From Karstenula rhodostoma CBS 690.94 (Eukaryota; Ascomycota; Dothideomycetes; Pleosporales; Didymosphaeriaceae): a DNA stretch of 64,000 nucleotides. The stretch is from positions 2,716,937 to 2,780,936 of the forward strand of contig MU001493.1 in NCBI GenBank assembly GCA_010093485.1. Reading direction: 5' to 3'. The notes beneath the pieces are model-generated. The model was not told where the DNA came from. It was given only the letters and a program-made list of their open reading frames with translations, and ran no database searches. Below are positions 25,301 through 39,899 of this stretch, in pieces (the stretch's first letter is position 1; the number at the start of each line of letters is the position of its first letter). The position numbers and the translations under genes were made by a program.

Positions 25301-28300
25301 AATTCTCTCTAACTATAATATAAGCTTTATAATTTTTAAACTAACTATTCTAATTAAACTTATATATAAATATCTATTTTAATAGAAGTAGGTATTTTAT
25401 TACTTATAATTAGGGTAGCTTTATTTAAGTTCCTTTTTAATATAGGGTAGTAATCTCTTTAATTATAGTCTACTTAAATAGCTTTTCTAAAGGATAGAAA
25501 AGTAAATATTTCTAGAGTATTAATTCTAGTAATAGCTTATCTTTATATAGATAAGCTAGTAATATTACTAGTTTTAGTTTTTTAAGTATAGCTATTATAA
25601 TTACTATATTTAGTATTTTATAACTTTTATACTTATTCTAGGTTTTATCTACTCTTAGTATAAATATATATATAAAATTAATCTAGAAACTATTTTTTAA
25701 AAATAGATCTACTATTAGTATATATATACTAAAATTTAATTTATTTTCTAGTTAATTATTATAATCTATATTTTATTATCTTAATTTTTAAACTAGTAAA
25801 TACCTACTTATTAGTTAGTTAATTTTAGGTATTTTTTTTTAAAGTTATCTACTTATCCTATTTACTATAGGGAAGATATACTATTATTTTTAATTTACTA
25901 GTAAATTTTCTATTTTATCTAATAGTATAGAGTTAGTTATACTAGATTAAAAGGTAGTAGTAAGGTTTTAAAGCTCCTACTCTAGGGAAGTATTATTCTA
26001 AAACTCTAGTTTACTAGCTCTTTTAATTAAATTCTAATTCTAGTAGCTCCTAGTATTCTTATAATTATATTAATTAGTTTCTATAATATCTAGCTATAGT
26101 ATTATATCTAGGGTTATAAGTTCTATACTTAAATCTTAATTTATATAAATTCCTAGCTACTAGCTAGCTATACCTATAGCTTATATAGTAGTTAGTATTA
26201 TTATTTCTTAATTCTTTAGCTAGCTATTCTTAGAATCTATCTACTCTAATCCTTTACCCCTAAATAATTACTTAATATCCTTAATTTTTATAGTACTTAT
26301 ATACTTATTTAAGCTAGAAATAAAATTAATTATATTAAATATATTTTCTAGATTATTAATCTTATCCTTATAAATACTTTTTATAATTCTTAGAGCTTTT
26401 ACCTTTAGGAGCTTAACTTTATATACTCTCTAGTAGAAGATTATCTTATTAAATATAATATTTCTAGTTATAATTACTTAATTAAGTATAGGAATCTATA
26501 TTCTATAGATATTAGAAGTTTAATAGCCTATTAAATACCTAATATAAGCTTTTAGATTTATTTTAAATCCCCTTTTATTATATCTAGTTTTATAATCCTT
26601 TATTAGAGGATATACTTAATATCTATAGGTATAAATTCTACTCTAGTCTAAGTAGAGATCTACTATTATATATTATATAATTACTAGCTTATAATACTAA
26701 AAATACTATTAGAACTAACTATCTAATACTTTATTTAGTAATTAGAAACTATATATTATACTTAGGCTTATATTATATAGCTAGACTACTATATCTATAA
26801 TCTCTAGCTATAGCTTTATTAGTAGATTTATACTAGACCTTATTTTTACTATTTATTTAATTAGCTCTTTTCTAGCTTACTCTACTAAACTATTAGTTTT
26901 ATATATATAAAATAGTAAAGGGTTAATTATAATTCCTTTTTTAATTACTTATTCCTTATATTATAATATCCCTTACTATAGGAGTATTACTATATTATTA
27001 TTCTACTAGATTTATATAATTTAGAGCTAGTACTTATTCTTTATAAAGATTAATAGGTATTTTATTAATTATAGAATTTCTAAAAGTATCTTCCCTTATA
27101 GATTAAAATTATAGAACTTCCTACTAAATTCTTTTTTTATTATAAGAATTTAGAATTTAAGTATTTACCCTTACTCTATATTAAATAGGTTCTATATAAT
27201 ATAGTAGAATAGATATAGTAAATACTTATATAATTATTATAAAATTATCTTACTTATATATATAACTATATAATATTTATATTTTTATTATTATATTCCT
27301 TTAATTAATATATTATATATACTAGAAACTAGAGCTTATAAAGCCTTTTTTCTAAGGTATTCTAATTACTTATACTATAGTTCTTTACTATTTAAGTAGG
27401 AGATATTCTTTTTTAATAGCTTAGATAATTAAATTATATTTATAATAATAGAATAAAAGTATATAGGCTTATATTTAAGAAAAATAAGGTTATACTTATA
27501 CTATAGATCTACTATTATAATACTTTATTTAATTATTCTAATCCTTAGGGTATTATCTAGACTAAGATACTAAATACTAACTTTCTTAAATTAAACTTCT
27601 AAAATAATATTTATATAAAAGTTCTTAACTATCTTTATATTTTTAAGTAGTAGATTCTCTAATTATTTCCTATTCTTACTATAAAGAATATTTTTAATTA
27701 GGTAATTTCCTATTTCTAAAATAGATAGAGCTTAAGTTCTTACTTTAACTTAGTTTTCTATAGTTACTTTCTTAAAAAAACTAGTAACTAAAAGGTTCTA
27801 ATTATTAATAAAATAAATAGTAACTATACTATTTAGAATTATACTTTTAGAAAGTAGATAAAGATTCTATATTATATTATAGATTCTATTTTTAAAGACT
27901 TTACTTAAAAGGTTAATTAGATTAATAAGAGCTATTATAATACTACTAGAATAGTTAATAATAAATTATTTCTTATTACTTATTTTCTAATTAGTACTAT
28001 TAATTTTAGTTTATAGCTTTAACTATTATAGAAGCTTTAAATAGCTTAAAATCTTATTTTACTCTTTATTAGAAAGGTTAAATACTTAGAATTTATTAAT
28101 TAGAGTACTAGTAATAGCTATCTATAAGTATTAGTATTTAATTAGTTACTATTTATATTAGATATTCTTATAGGGGTAGTTAAAATAATTATTATTTTAT
28201 ATATTATTAGATAATTCCCTACTAGATTTAATAGTCTAACTACTAAATATTATATAGATACTAGTTCTTTTATAATTAAAATAGAGTAATTATTTCTAAA

Positions 28301-29180
28301 TTAGTATTAAAAATACCTTTTTAATCTTAGAAAGTATTATTATAGGCCTTCTAAGTATTTTATTAAGTAGGATTTATTATTTAATTAAGTAGGACTACTT
28401 AGGGGTAATCTTCTTACCTAAAACTTTAAGAAAATTATAGATTATAAGTACTCCTTTAGTTTCTTTAACTAAATATATAATTACTTTATAGTAGAGAAAC
28501 TACTATTTTTTAAACTAAATCTCTAAATTTTACTATCTACTCTTTACTTTATTAAAATAAGTATAATACTATATTTAAATAAGGTTTTTAGTTACTTTTT
28601 TAGTAGATACTAGATTATTCTTTAGTATATAAAGTAGATATTATAAGGTAAATTTATTATCTTTAACTATATTAATTATTATTAGAGTAAGGAGATTTTA
28701 AGAAATAGTAGTATAAATCTAGTTCTAGAGATTTTATAGCTTAGAATAATATATCTACTAGTTAGAGACTATAGTATAATATTCTATAATTTTTAAAATA
28801 TAGTTTTTCTTATCTTTTTTATATAATTTAAGCTTCTACTTATAATTTTTAAGGTTATTTAAAGTAACTAGTTAGTATAATTCCTCTAGAATAACTAGTT
28901 AAATAGGGTAATTATCCTTAATTAAAGAAACTATTAAACTATCTAGATTAATTTTAGACTAGATACCTTTAGAGTTTATTTAGAAATATAAGCTTATAAA
29001 CTAATAAGGCTAGCTTATTTAATTAATAAGCTAGGTTTAAGTAACTAGAATAGTTAAATTACTTATAGCTTTATTAAATAAAGAAGGCTTTTAGTATAAT
29101 AAAAGAACCTAAGAGGGTATATTTAAATAGTAAAGTATATAGAGAGAATTATTCTATATTCTAAGTACTAGACTTATAAC

Positions 29181-29386
29181 TATAGTAGAAAAAAGAAGTT
29201 TAAATATCCCTTTATTTAGGAAGTAAATTAATTAGATTACTATATAAGAAAAGATTACTAAAAAGGCTAGTTATATACTATACTTATTCTAAATTAGTTT
29301 AGTACTTAGGTTAAGGTACCCCTTATCGCGGCTAATTAGAGCTCTATAAATTTTAATATTACTAAATATTATTTATATTCTTAATA
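29181..29386 (-). repeat. 5' LTR of copia copy A
   Basis: 206 bp; on the minus strand it begins TATTAAGAATATAAATA, which contains a TATA-box-like TATAAATA near its start. Confidence 0.85.
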
Positions 29387-29580
29387 GTACTAAATAAATT
29401 CTATACCTTATTATTATTAAGTATACTACTAACTCTAGGGATAGATATTATATTAAAACTAGTAGTATATATAGGTAATAGTATATAGTTCTCTTTTCTC
29501 TTATAAATAGTAGTAATATCTAATAGGGTATATAGTATTTCTTTATTATAAGATATATAGACTAGATATATATATATATA

Positions 29581-30916
29581 TTATAGAGATTTACTATAAG
29601 GTAGGGTAACTTAATAAAGTAGGGGGGATAAAAAGGCGTGTTATACTTTACTAATATATAAATAAAGGGGGACTAAAAAAGTAGCTAAAACGCGCCTAGT
29701 ATCTATATATAGGCTAACTAAAAAGAGTATAGTACTAAGCTAGCTTAAATAGAACTAGTACTATACTAATCTAAAATAGACTTAATATATACTTACTAAT
29801 ATATAAGAATTCTAATAATAGAGAGTTATTAATAGATAAAAAGGATAGTTCTTATTAAAATTAGAGAAAAGTATATATAGGTAGGTACTACTACCTATAT
29901 TACTCCCTCTATTCTATACTCTATTAGTTATTAATAGAGTATATATATAAAATAGCTATTATTAATATATTATAAATTCTCCTTAATAGCGCGATACTTA
30001 TATAATATTTTAGGTTTACTAGTATAATACCTATATATTAGGATTACCTTATCTAGTAGTAATAGTAGTAATAATAATAATAATAATAGGTTAGTAATCT
30101 ATCTATTCCCTATAATTCTAAGAGGTATAAAAGGAGTAGTCTATAATACTAAGTAGTACTTTTATAAAGTATATTCTACTATTATAATATACTAAAGTAA
30201 TAATAATAAGTTAAGATAGGTTATTACTAAAGTAAAAATTAATAAAGAGGTATATATAAAGATTAGTAATATATTTAAAGTATTTTAATTAGACTAGGGG
30301 GTAATTAATACTTATAAGATAGAGGTAGAAAATAGATAGTAATTAGCGTATATATAGTAAGAGCTATAAGAAATTAAAGCCTATTATAATAATAAAAGGG
30401 AGGTAATTAAAAAGGATAAAATATTTATAGTAGAGATAATAGGTAAAGTAAGTATCTACTAGATATAAGAAGTCCTATATAGTATAATAGATATATAAGT
30501 AAAGATAAAGGTAATAATAATAGTATTAATATTAATATTAGTAAAGGAGTTCTAAGTCCTATCCTAAGTTCTAAGTATAGAGCCTATAGGGTAATATATA
30601 AAGGGTAAAGGATAAAGAATAAAAAATAACTAGAATAGTAGTTATATATAGTTAGTATTTAAAGATAGAGTATTAGGGGTATATAGTATATTTAGTTATA
30701 AAATACTAAGTATAAAAGCTTAGTATCGCGTTAATAATAGAATAAAATAATAAGGATTATAATATAAAGTTAACTAGTATCTAGCTATAATTAGTAGCTT
30801 TTAATAGATCTTAATAACTAGTTCTAGGAAAAGATAGTAATTAAATAAACTTAACTTAGTAAAGTAAGGATTCTAAATAAATAAATAAAGAGGTAACTAA
30901 TTAACACTAGTATAGG
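29581..30916 (-). mobile_element. 1.3-kb repeat family, copy 2 (inverted)
   Basis: Reverse complement of copies 1 and 3 over its whole length. It sits in TATATATATA microsatellite-like DNA (29571-29580 and 30917-30926), so the duplication is plausible but not provable. Between about 30310 and 30560 the plus strand reads as a Lys/Glu/Gln-rich, coiled-coil-like frame if TAA/TAG codons are taken as former CAA/CAG; this is the best hint of coding capacity in the family. Confidence 0.7.
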
Positions 30917-31740
30917 TATATATATATTTTAATATTAGTAGCTATTATAAATATTATTATTATTATTATAATAATATATTATAGCTTATAGGTATTAATA
31001 GAATTGGATAAAAAAAAATAGCTAACTAAATCTATAATTCTAATTAAAACTAGTATTATTATTAGTAATTAGAGAAAGTTTAGATAAAAATATAGTATAT
31101 ATAGGAATAATATAAAGTAATATAAATTACTAAAAATATATAGTAGAGTAGTTTAAATAACCCCTTTTACTTAGGAGGGGAGATATAATTCTATATATTT
31201 AAAAAGTCTAGAAGAAACTATATAATATATTATTCCTATATAATTAATACTATAGACGAGGGGAGAGAATATACTATAATTAGTATAATATATTAAGCTA
31301 TTAGTATTATAAAATATTAAAATTTAGCTATAGAGTAGATAGTATTTTAAGTATTATTATTAATAGTATAAATAGTATTCTAAATACTATTATTAATAAT
31401 ATAAATAATATTCTAAATATTATTATTAATACTAAAATACTAATATCTAGAAGTATAATTAATATATTTTAGTATAGTATTATTAATATTAATCTTATAA
31501 TTAATATATTAAACCTAAATACCTATTATTAATAACTACTATTTATTCCTTCTAGTAAGAGGTCCCTTTAGAAAAAAATATCTATTTATATAAGTTTATA
31601 TTATATATAAAAGTTTATTATAGTTACTTCCTTTTATTATATATATACTATTATATTTATTATTTAAATACCTTTATAATTATTATTTAAATACTACTTT
31701 ATATATTATTCTTTTTTTATTACTTATATATATTTATACT

Positions 31741-31950
31741 TACTAGTTTACTATTTAAATACCTTTTATTTACTAGCCTACTACTCCTTTTACCTACCTA
31801 CTACTTATTAGCCTATTACTTAAATACCTCTTACTTACTAGCCTACTACTTAAATACCTTCTAATTACTAGTCTACTATTTAAATACCTTCTAATTACTA
31901 GTCTACTATTTAAATACCTTCTAATTACTAGCCTACTACTTAAATACCTA
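31741..31950. repeat. Minisatellite, 30-bp unit, about seven copies
   Basis: Unit TACCTTCTAATTACTAGTCT followed by ACTATTTAAA. The last four copies are near-perfect and the earlier ones more degenerate. Confidence 0.8.
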
Positions 31951-32805
31951 TACTTAACTTTTTAATAAGACTAACCTATCTATATAGTAGTAAAATAATA
32001 AAATATTTCTAAGTAAGTTTTATTTATTATAATTTATTCTAGTATATATTAGTAGTAATTTTATTTTAATAATAATACTATTTTATATAAACTTATAATA
32101 TAGTCTATATATTTAACTATATAAAAATATTAAATTAGATTATAAATAATTTTTCTACTAATAAATTTTTATTTATACTCTCTATTAATAGAAAGCTTTT
32201 CTATAAGTTATACTAAATAGTATCTATATTACTATAATACTAATTTAAATATTTTAGTAGTTAAAATATATTATACTATTTTTTAACTACTTTATAAGCT
32301 CTTTATTATATTATAAGTTCTCTACTTAAATCCTTACTATATTAGTATACTAGTAAATCTACTAATATATATTTAAGTATAACTTTAATAAATAGTTTTT
32401 AGTATATTACCCTCTCTACTAACTATTACTACCCTATATATTTTTTATTAATTATAGCTATTTTATAAGCTTTATACTAGTTATTATTATATTAAATATA
32501 CTTTTTTTTAATATCTTATAAGCTCTTTACTACTTTACTACCTCTTTACTACTATAAAGCTTTTCTATAACTATTACTATATTAAATAAATTTTTTCTCT
32601 ATATCTATAAAAGCTTTTAGACTACTATTAAATACTCCTTCTATACCTAATTAAATAAGTAGCTAAGTCTAATTAGATAATTTACTATTTATTACTATAT
32701 TTCCTTCTTTTTATTATATAAACTAGCTTAGTACTCTCTAGACTATATATAAGGTAATACTTCTATTAACTTTATATTTTCTTTAAATAACTATTTCTTA
32801 ACTAA

Positions 32806-33307
32806 TATTATAAGGGGTTTTCTATATACCTAATCTAGGTTTATACCTTAAGAATTATTTAAGAAATAAAATATAATAGAGGTAAGTACTAGATTAGTTA
32901 ATAATCCTATATTATAATAGAATATAATATAATAATACTAAGAGAAAACTAAGTATTTATATATAAATAAAGTATTTTAATTTAAATATAAAAGTTAATT
33001 ATAAAGAATAGAAACTATATAGAGATTTTTCTAGACTATATACTAATTATTTTAATTTTTACTATTCTAGAATTTCTTAGTCTACTCCTATAGATCCTGT
33101 CTTCTTAATAAAAGTATTTACTCTACTCCTATTAAAATTTAGTATTTCTAGAATCTTATACTTTTAGTAGAATTATAGTTATATAACTTATAATATAAAC
33201 TACTCTATAAGCTTATATATAAGTATCTATTAGCCTTATTTCTATTATTAATATTTTATATATAATTTTTTTCTTTTTTTTAGCTTAGTTCTATTATAAT
33301 TATAATA
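32806..33307 (-). repeat. 3' LTR of the gypsy element
   Basis: 502 bp, starts TATTATAAGGGG and ends ATTATAATTATAATA; the uninterrupted form of the site into which the nested element inserted in the other LTR. Confidence 0.85.
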
Positions 33308-36300
33308 TTATCCTCCTCTTTAGGGTTATTATTCTAATATCTTATTCTTATCTTATAACCTACTATTATAGTATAGTTTAGAGGTATAAAGATTTATTTT
33401 TTTATATTTTTAGATATAATATTATATCTTTCTCTAGATTTCCTAAGCCTTCCTAATTATACTTAAGGTATTAAAATAATTATTAACTAATTATTATTAT
33501 ATCTATACTAATAAGATTTATTATTATAGTCTAGTAATACTAATAAAGTATACTTATTATATAGAGAAGAAGGTTCTAAAGTATTTTATAAATACTTTAA
33601 TTAGAAAGTATACTATATATATTACTATTTATATAGAGTATAGTTTTTAGATTCCTAAAAAAAAATAGAAATATATTTAATTTAAAAAGTATAAAAAGTA
33701 TTTTATTCTTTTTTATACTAAGGCTAAGATTACTTATTTAAAAGTAGAAATTATAGAGATAAAAAAATAAAAATAGTTACTTATAGTTTATAATATTTAT
33801 ATACTTAATATACTAAATTATCTAGAAGAAAAGGCTTTAAAAAATATAAATATTAGTATTACTTTTATATTATTACTATATAGACCTTTAACTAATCTAG
33901 ACTAGTTATAAGCTAATTCTCCTATTATTAATTTTTTTACTTTTTCTAATTTCTTTTTTAATTTTAGACTAGTATTTTTATTAATTAATTCCCTTAGGGT
34001 TAACTCTTTACTATTAACTAGTAGAAGTTCTTTAGTAATTTTTTATAGTTTATAAGGTTTCTTTTTAGTTCTTAGATATTATACTATTTTAGCTATTCTT
34101 TCTACTTAACTAGATATCTTTACTAACTCTTAACTATCTATAGGTTTTTAATTACCTTAATCTTATACTTATTATCTTTTAGCTCTAGCTAGATTTTAAT
34201 TAGAATATTTAAAGGTACTAGTTCTAATAGTAATTTATAAAAGATAAAATATATCTTTATATTTATTAATAAAAGTAGCTTAGTTATAACTAGTCCTTTT
34301 ATTTCTTAAATTTTAAAGGATTTTATTTAAAAGTAATCTAGTTTCTTACTTAGTTATTTTATCTTTAAATTTTTCTAAAATAGGAAAACTTTATCCCCTT
34401 TTTTATAGGTTAGTTCCTTAATTCTTTACTTATTTATATTTTTAAATACTATAAGGGCTCTATAGGTAATTCTTTTCTATAAGATTTTATAAAGTTTTTT
34501 TATTTTCTAAGCTTTATTTTAGACTTTAGTAGAGATACTTTCTATATTTCTTAAATTTTAATAAGTAACTAGCTTATATCTATAATTTATATAATAGGGT
34601 AAATATTTTATTATATTTAACCTTAAGCTATTATATACTAACTATATAGTTAATAAAAGTTTTATTTAGTTATTTTATTACTTATTAATATAGAACTATA
34701 GATACTACTTAAGTATTTAATTTATATATTTTATTTATTTATCTATCTTAGAATAGAAGCTTATTAATAACTTTTAGTTTATTTCTAGAGCTATAGTAAA
34801 AGTATTCTAATACTTTAAAATAAAAAGCTTATTTCTATTTATAATAAATTTCTCTAGTAATCTATATTTAGAGAATAATATATTATCTACTTTATAAACT
34901 AGTTTCTTTATTATTATAGACTTTTTTATAGATTTAAACTTAGTTATCTTTATAAGTTTATATACTATTACTATAATAATATTATATATATACTTTATTT
35001 CTAGCTATAATAATTTTAGAAGTTTTATAATAAAATCTATTATTATACTTTACTATAATTATTTTATTATAGATAGTAGTTATAGAAGTCTATAAAGTTT
35101 ATATCTCTTAGACTTATTTTTATAGTAAACTAAATAGTTACTTATCTCTATTATAACTAATTATTTAAACTTAGAGATAGTATATTTATTTATAATATAA
35201 TATATTATTTCTTTAATATTTAGATATTCCTATTCTTTTAATTTATATAGTTTTCTAATTAGAATAGGTATATATCTATTATTAATAATAATCTACTATT
35301 AGTAATTTTATCTAGTTTTATTAAAACTATATTTAAAGAGGTTATATTCCTCTTTCTAGCCTTAATTAAATTTCTAGTAGTCTTAGAAATCTTATATTTC
35401 TAGTTTTATATACCTTAGACTAGCTATCTATACTCTAATTTTTAACTAATTATATTTAAGTATACTATTTTTATATTTATATAGTATTATATTATATAGC
35501 TTAACCTTATTTTTAATTAAATTTAATTATCTACTTAAGGCGTCTATTATACTATTAAGAGTTCTAGGTTAATAGTAAATTATAAAATTAAAGTTTACTA
35601 AGAATTCTATTTATTATACTTATTATTAATTAAATTTCTTAGTTAATATAAAGTTAGTAAAATTCTAGTAGTCTATCTATATTTCTATCTTAAAGTAGGC
35701 TTTTATAAATTATACTTTCTATTATTTAAAAGTATTTACTATTACTAGTAGTTCTTTATTATAAATATTATAGTTAAGTTCTATTCTTAAAAACTTCTAT
35801 AAATAATAAAATACTAGTCTCTATTTTCTATTTTTATTTAGTTATAAAAGAATTACTCCTAATATATAATTAGATATATTTATTTTAATTCTAGCTAGTT
35901 TTTATAGGTTAAATATTTATAGAAGTAGGGCTATTAGAAATATTACCTATAATTTTCTAAATACCTCTAATAGCTTCTTTTAGATTAACTATATAACTTT
36001 ATTATTATTTTTCTTTATAAAATCTATTAGTAATATAGTAGTTTTAGAATAGTTCTTTATAAACTTCTAATAGAAATTAGTAAACCCTAGAAAAAACTAG
36101 ATATTCTTTACTAACTTAGAAACTAACTATTCCTATATAGTAGTAATCTTCTTTAAATCTATTAATATACCTTCCCTTAAAATAATAAATTCTAGATATT
36201 CTATTTTAATAATATAGAACTTATACTTATTTAAATAAAGAAGTAACTAATATTTTTTTATTTTTTTAAGTATTTTCTTTATATATTCTATATATTCTTT

Positions 36301-37850
36301 TAGTATTCTAGTTATTTAGAGGCCTTAGCTATATTAGTTTTCTCTTTTTTATAGTATTTATAGCTATTATAGTTATAGTATTACTATTTAATTTTTAAAT
36401 AATTATTATTAATCTAGATTTATTATATAGATACTAGAATACTTTTTTATTATTCTTTTATCTAATAGTATATTCTATTAGTATCTATACCTATAATTCT
36501 AATCTTATAATTATAAACTAGTATAAAGTATTTATTACTTTTATATATTTAGTATAAGTTTTATAGAATTTAATTTATAATATCCTTTTTATTAGTTATT
36601 TCCTAGACTTCCTCTAGTAACTTAGAGAAATTAGAGTTATTTTTTATATTATCCTCTTATAGTAGTATAGAAGTTCTAGACTATAGTATTATTATAGCTA
36701 CTTTTATTACTTAGGTTTACTTACCCTAGAACTTTCTAAAAAGATATTTAGTTTTAAAGTATTTCTTCTCTTTATAGTTTAGATAAGCCCTATTCTTAAA
36801 ATATTATTATTAGATATTATTCTATTTTTTTTATTATAAGGTTTATTTTTTTTTCTTATAGACTTTATTTTTTATAATTATATTTTTATTATAATCCCTT
36901 TATTTATAATATAGCTTCTATATATTAGTCCTTAAACTAAATATTAATTTAGTAAATTCTTTCTTCTCTAGCTATTATTTATATAATTAATAGTTAATTT
37001 ATACTACTAGTTTAATTAGGGCTTCTAGACTATTAGGCTTTTTATAATAGAATAGTTTATTCTTAACTAGTTTTTTTAAACTATTATAGTAGGCTACCTA
37101 TAGTAGGATATTATTCTAATTAATTTTAGTCTAGAGTTATTAGAATATAGTAGAGTATTTACTAGTTAATTCTATTTACTTAATATATTAAATAAATTAT
37201 TTAGCCTATTATTTTTTATTTACCTTACTAAATATAATTTTAATTTATTTCTTAAATTCTCCCTAGAATATAAAAATTTTTATAGTTTTCTTATTTTATT
37301 TTTCTAGTTTTATTTTATATACTAGAAAGTTTTTAATAATTAGATATATCTATTTTACTATCCTTCCTATTATATATATTATAGTAGTTAAGATTTTTAC
37401 TTAATTATTTTTAAATATATTATAGTTATATCTATAATATAACTATATATTTATTAAAAATATTTTAAAATTAGTCTTTATTTCTCTATTATAGAGTTCT
37501 AGAATTTTAAAGTTAACTCTTAGTAGGTATACTACTATAATTATAGGAGCTTAAATCTATTTTATAATTATAGCTAGTTATATTTTAAGCTATTCTACCT
37601 TTTTAACTTATACTACTAAGAGGGTTACTAAATTACTAGCTAGACTTAAGGTAGTATTTACCCTAGAGCCCCCTAAGCTAGTAGATATATTTAATAATAC
37701 TATATTAATTTAAACCCTTAAATAGTTAAAGTATTATAAGGGGTTTTCTATATATCTAACCTAAGTCTATATTTTAAGGATTATTTAAGGAATAAAATAT
37801 AATAGAGGTAAATATTAAATTAGTTAATAATCCTATATTATAATAGAATA

Positions 37851-39182
37851 GGCTAGTATTAGTTAGTTACTATTTTATTTATTTATTTAGAATTCTTACT
37901 TAGCTAAGTTAAGTTTATTTAATTACTATCTTTCCCTAGAATTAGTTAAGGTTTATTAAAAGCTATTAATTATAGCTAGATACTAGTTAACTATATTATA
38001 ATTCTTATTATCTTATTTTATTATTAATATAATACTAAGTTTCTATATTTAGTATTTTATAATTAAATACTATATACCCCTATTACTATTATTAAATACT
38101 AACCTTATATAGTTACTATTTTTATTTTTTATTTTTTATCCTTTATCCTTTATATATTACCCTATAGGCTCTATACTTAGGACTTAGAATAGAACTTAAA
38201 ATTCTTTTACTAATACTATTATTTTTACCTCTATCTTTATCTTTATTCTTATCTATATATTTACTATACTATATAGAACCTTTTATATTTAGTAGATATT
38301 TACCTTATTTATTATCTCTACTATAAACTTTTTATTCTTTTTAGTTACTTTTTTAGTTACCTTCTTATTATAATAGGTTTTAATTTCCTATAGCTTTTAT
38401 TATATATATACTAACTACTATCTATTTTCTACTTCTATTTTATAAGTATTAATTATCCTCTAGTTTAATTAAGATACCTTAAATATCTTATTAATTTCTA
38501 TATATACCTCTTTACTAATCTTTACCTTAGTAATAATTTATTTTAGCTTATTACTATTACTCTAGTATATTATAATAGTAGAATATACTTTATAGAAGTA
38601 TTACTTAGTATTATAGGCTATTTTTATACCTCTTAGAATTATAGGGAATAGGTAGATTACTAACCTATTATTATTATTATTATTATTACTACTATTACTA
38701 AATAAGGTAATTTTAGTATATAGGTATTATACTAGTAAATCTAAAATATTATATATATATTATACTATTAAGGAGGATTTATAGTTTATTAATAATAGTT
38801 ATTTTAATTATATTCTTATATACTATTAATAACTAATAGAGTATAGAATAGGAGAAAGTAATATAGATAGTAATATTTACCTATATATATTTTTCTTTTA
38901 GTTTTAATAAAAACTATTCTTTTTATTTATTAATAACTCTCTATTATTAAAATTCTTAAGTATTAATAGATATATACTAGTTCTATTTTAGATTAGTTTT
39001 ATACTAGTTCTATTTTAGCTAGCTTAATACTATATCCTTTTTAGTTAGTCTATATATAGATATTAAGTATACCTTAGTTATTTTTTTAGTCCCCCTTTAT
39101 TTATATATTAGTAAAGTATAACGTGTCTTTTTATCCCTCTATTTTATTAAGTTACCCTATTTTATAGTAAATCTCTATAATA
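37851..39182 (+). mobile_element. 1.3-kb repeat family, copy 3, nested in the gypsy 5' LTR
   Basis: TAATAGAATA lies directly left (37841-37850) and right (39183-39192). The left LTR of the same gypsy element carries this sequence once (near 32919), giving an internal empty-site control. Starts GGCTAGTATTAG, ends CTCTATAATA. Same orientation as copy 1. Confidence 0.85.
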
Positions 39183-39899
39183 TAATAGAATATAATATAA
39201 TAATATTAAAAAAAGACTAAGTATTTATATATAAATAAAGTACTTTAATTTAAGTATAAAAATTAATTATAAAGAATAGAAACTATATAAAGATTCTTCT
39301 AGACTATATATTAGTTATTTTAATTTTTACTATTTTAAAATCCCTAAGTCTATTTCTATAGATTCTACCTTTTTAGTAAAAATATTTACTTTACTTTTAC
39401 TAAAACTTAGTACTTCTAGAATTTTATACTTTTAATAGGATTATAGTTATATAATTTATAATATAAGCTATTCTATAAACTTATATATAAGTACCTATTA
39501 GCCTTATTTCTATTACTAATATTTTATATATAATTCTTTCCTTTCTTCTAGCCTAGTTCCACTATAATTATAATAACTAACTACTTATAATTAACTAGCT
39601 TTTTTTTTTTTTACTAGCTAGTTCTACTCCCTTTAGTTAACTACCTTATTATCTAAATATTATAGACTTTTCTTTTATTTTTAGTTTAGTTTTATCTATT
39701 TAGGAGCCTAAGATTTATATAATACTATTAATAAACTAGTTTATATAAAACTCTATAATATTTCTGGCTTTATTATCTCTTTTCTTTATATTTATTAACT
39801 ATATAGTATTTTATATAACTTATAATTTATATATAATACTATTTACTATCTAGCTTATAATCTAGTTATAGTAAAATATATACTTACCCTCTATTTAAC

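Larger units (their letters stand above)
22154..29391 (-). mobile_element. Full-length Ty1/copia-type LTR retrotransposon, copy A, with target duplication
   Basis: Two 206-bp LTRs (22159-22364 and 29181-29386) bracket the element; 5-bp direct repeats flank it, GTATT at 22154-22158 and GTACT at 29387-29391, differing by one C-to-T. LTR ends read TATTAAG...TACTATA on the minus strand, the RIP form of TG...CA. Coding direction is minus: around 24933-24947 the translation reads FYIDN, a decayed FYVDD reverse-transcriptase box, and 25023-25086 reads ALYxLR...Y-KEFSRSL, the copia ALYGLR motif with TGG now TAG. A G5 polypurine run (complement of 22366-22371) abuts the left, 3' LTR. All frames are full of RIP stops. 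The stretch between pol and the 3' LTR (22365 to about 24000) is longer than I expect for a simple copia element. Confidence 0.9.
32801..39580 (-). mobile_element. Ty3/gypsy-type LTR retrotransposon with a nested insertion in its 5' LTR
   Basis: Left LTR 32806-33307 (502 bp) and right LTR 37732-39575. Removing the nested element plus its duplicated target (37851-39192, 1342 bp) leaves exactly 502 bp. Target duplication ACTAA at 32801-32805 and 39576-39580. Coding is on the minus strand: 36150-36330 translates to a gypsy reverse-transcriptase C-terminal segment with IYS, a TRxLKEY-IEYIKK-like stretch and VEYLEF-like IEYLEFII, interrupted by RIP stops. The 4.4-kb interior (33308-37731) leaves room for gag right of about 36.7 kb and integrase left of 35.3 kb. 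Confidence 0.88.
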
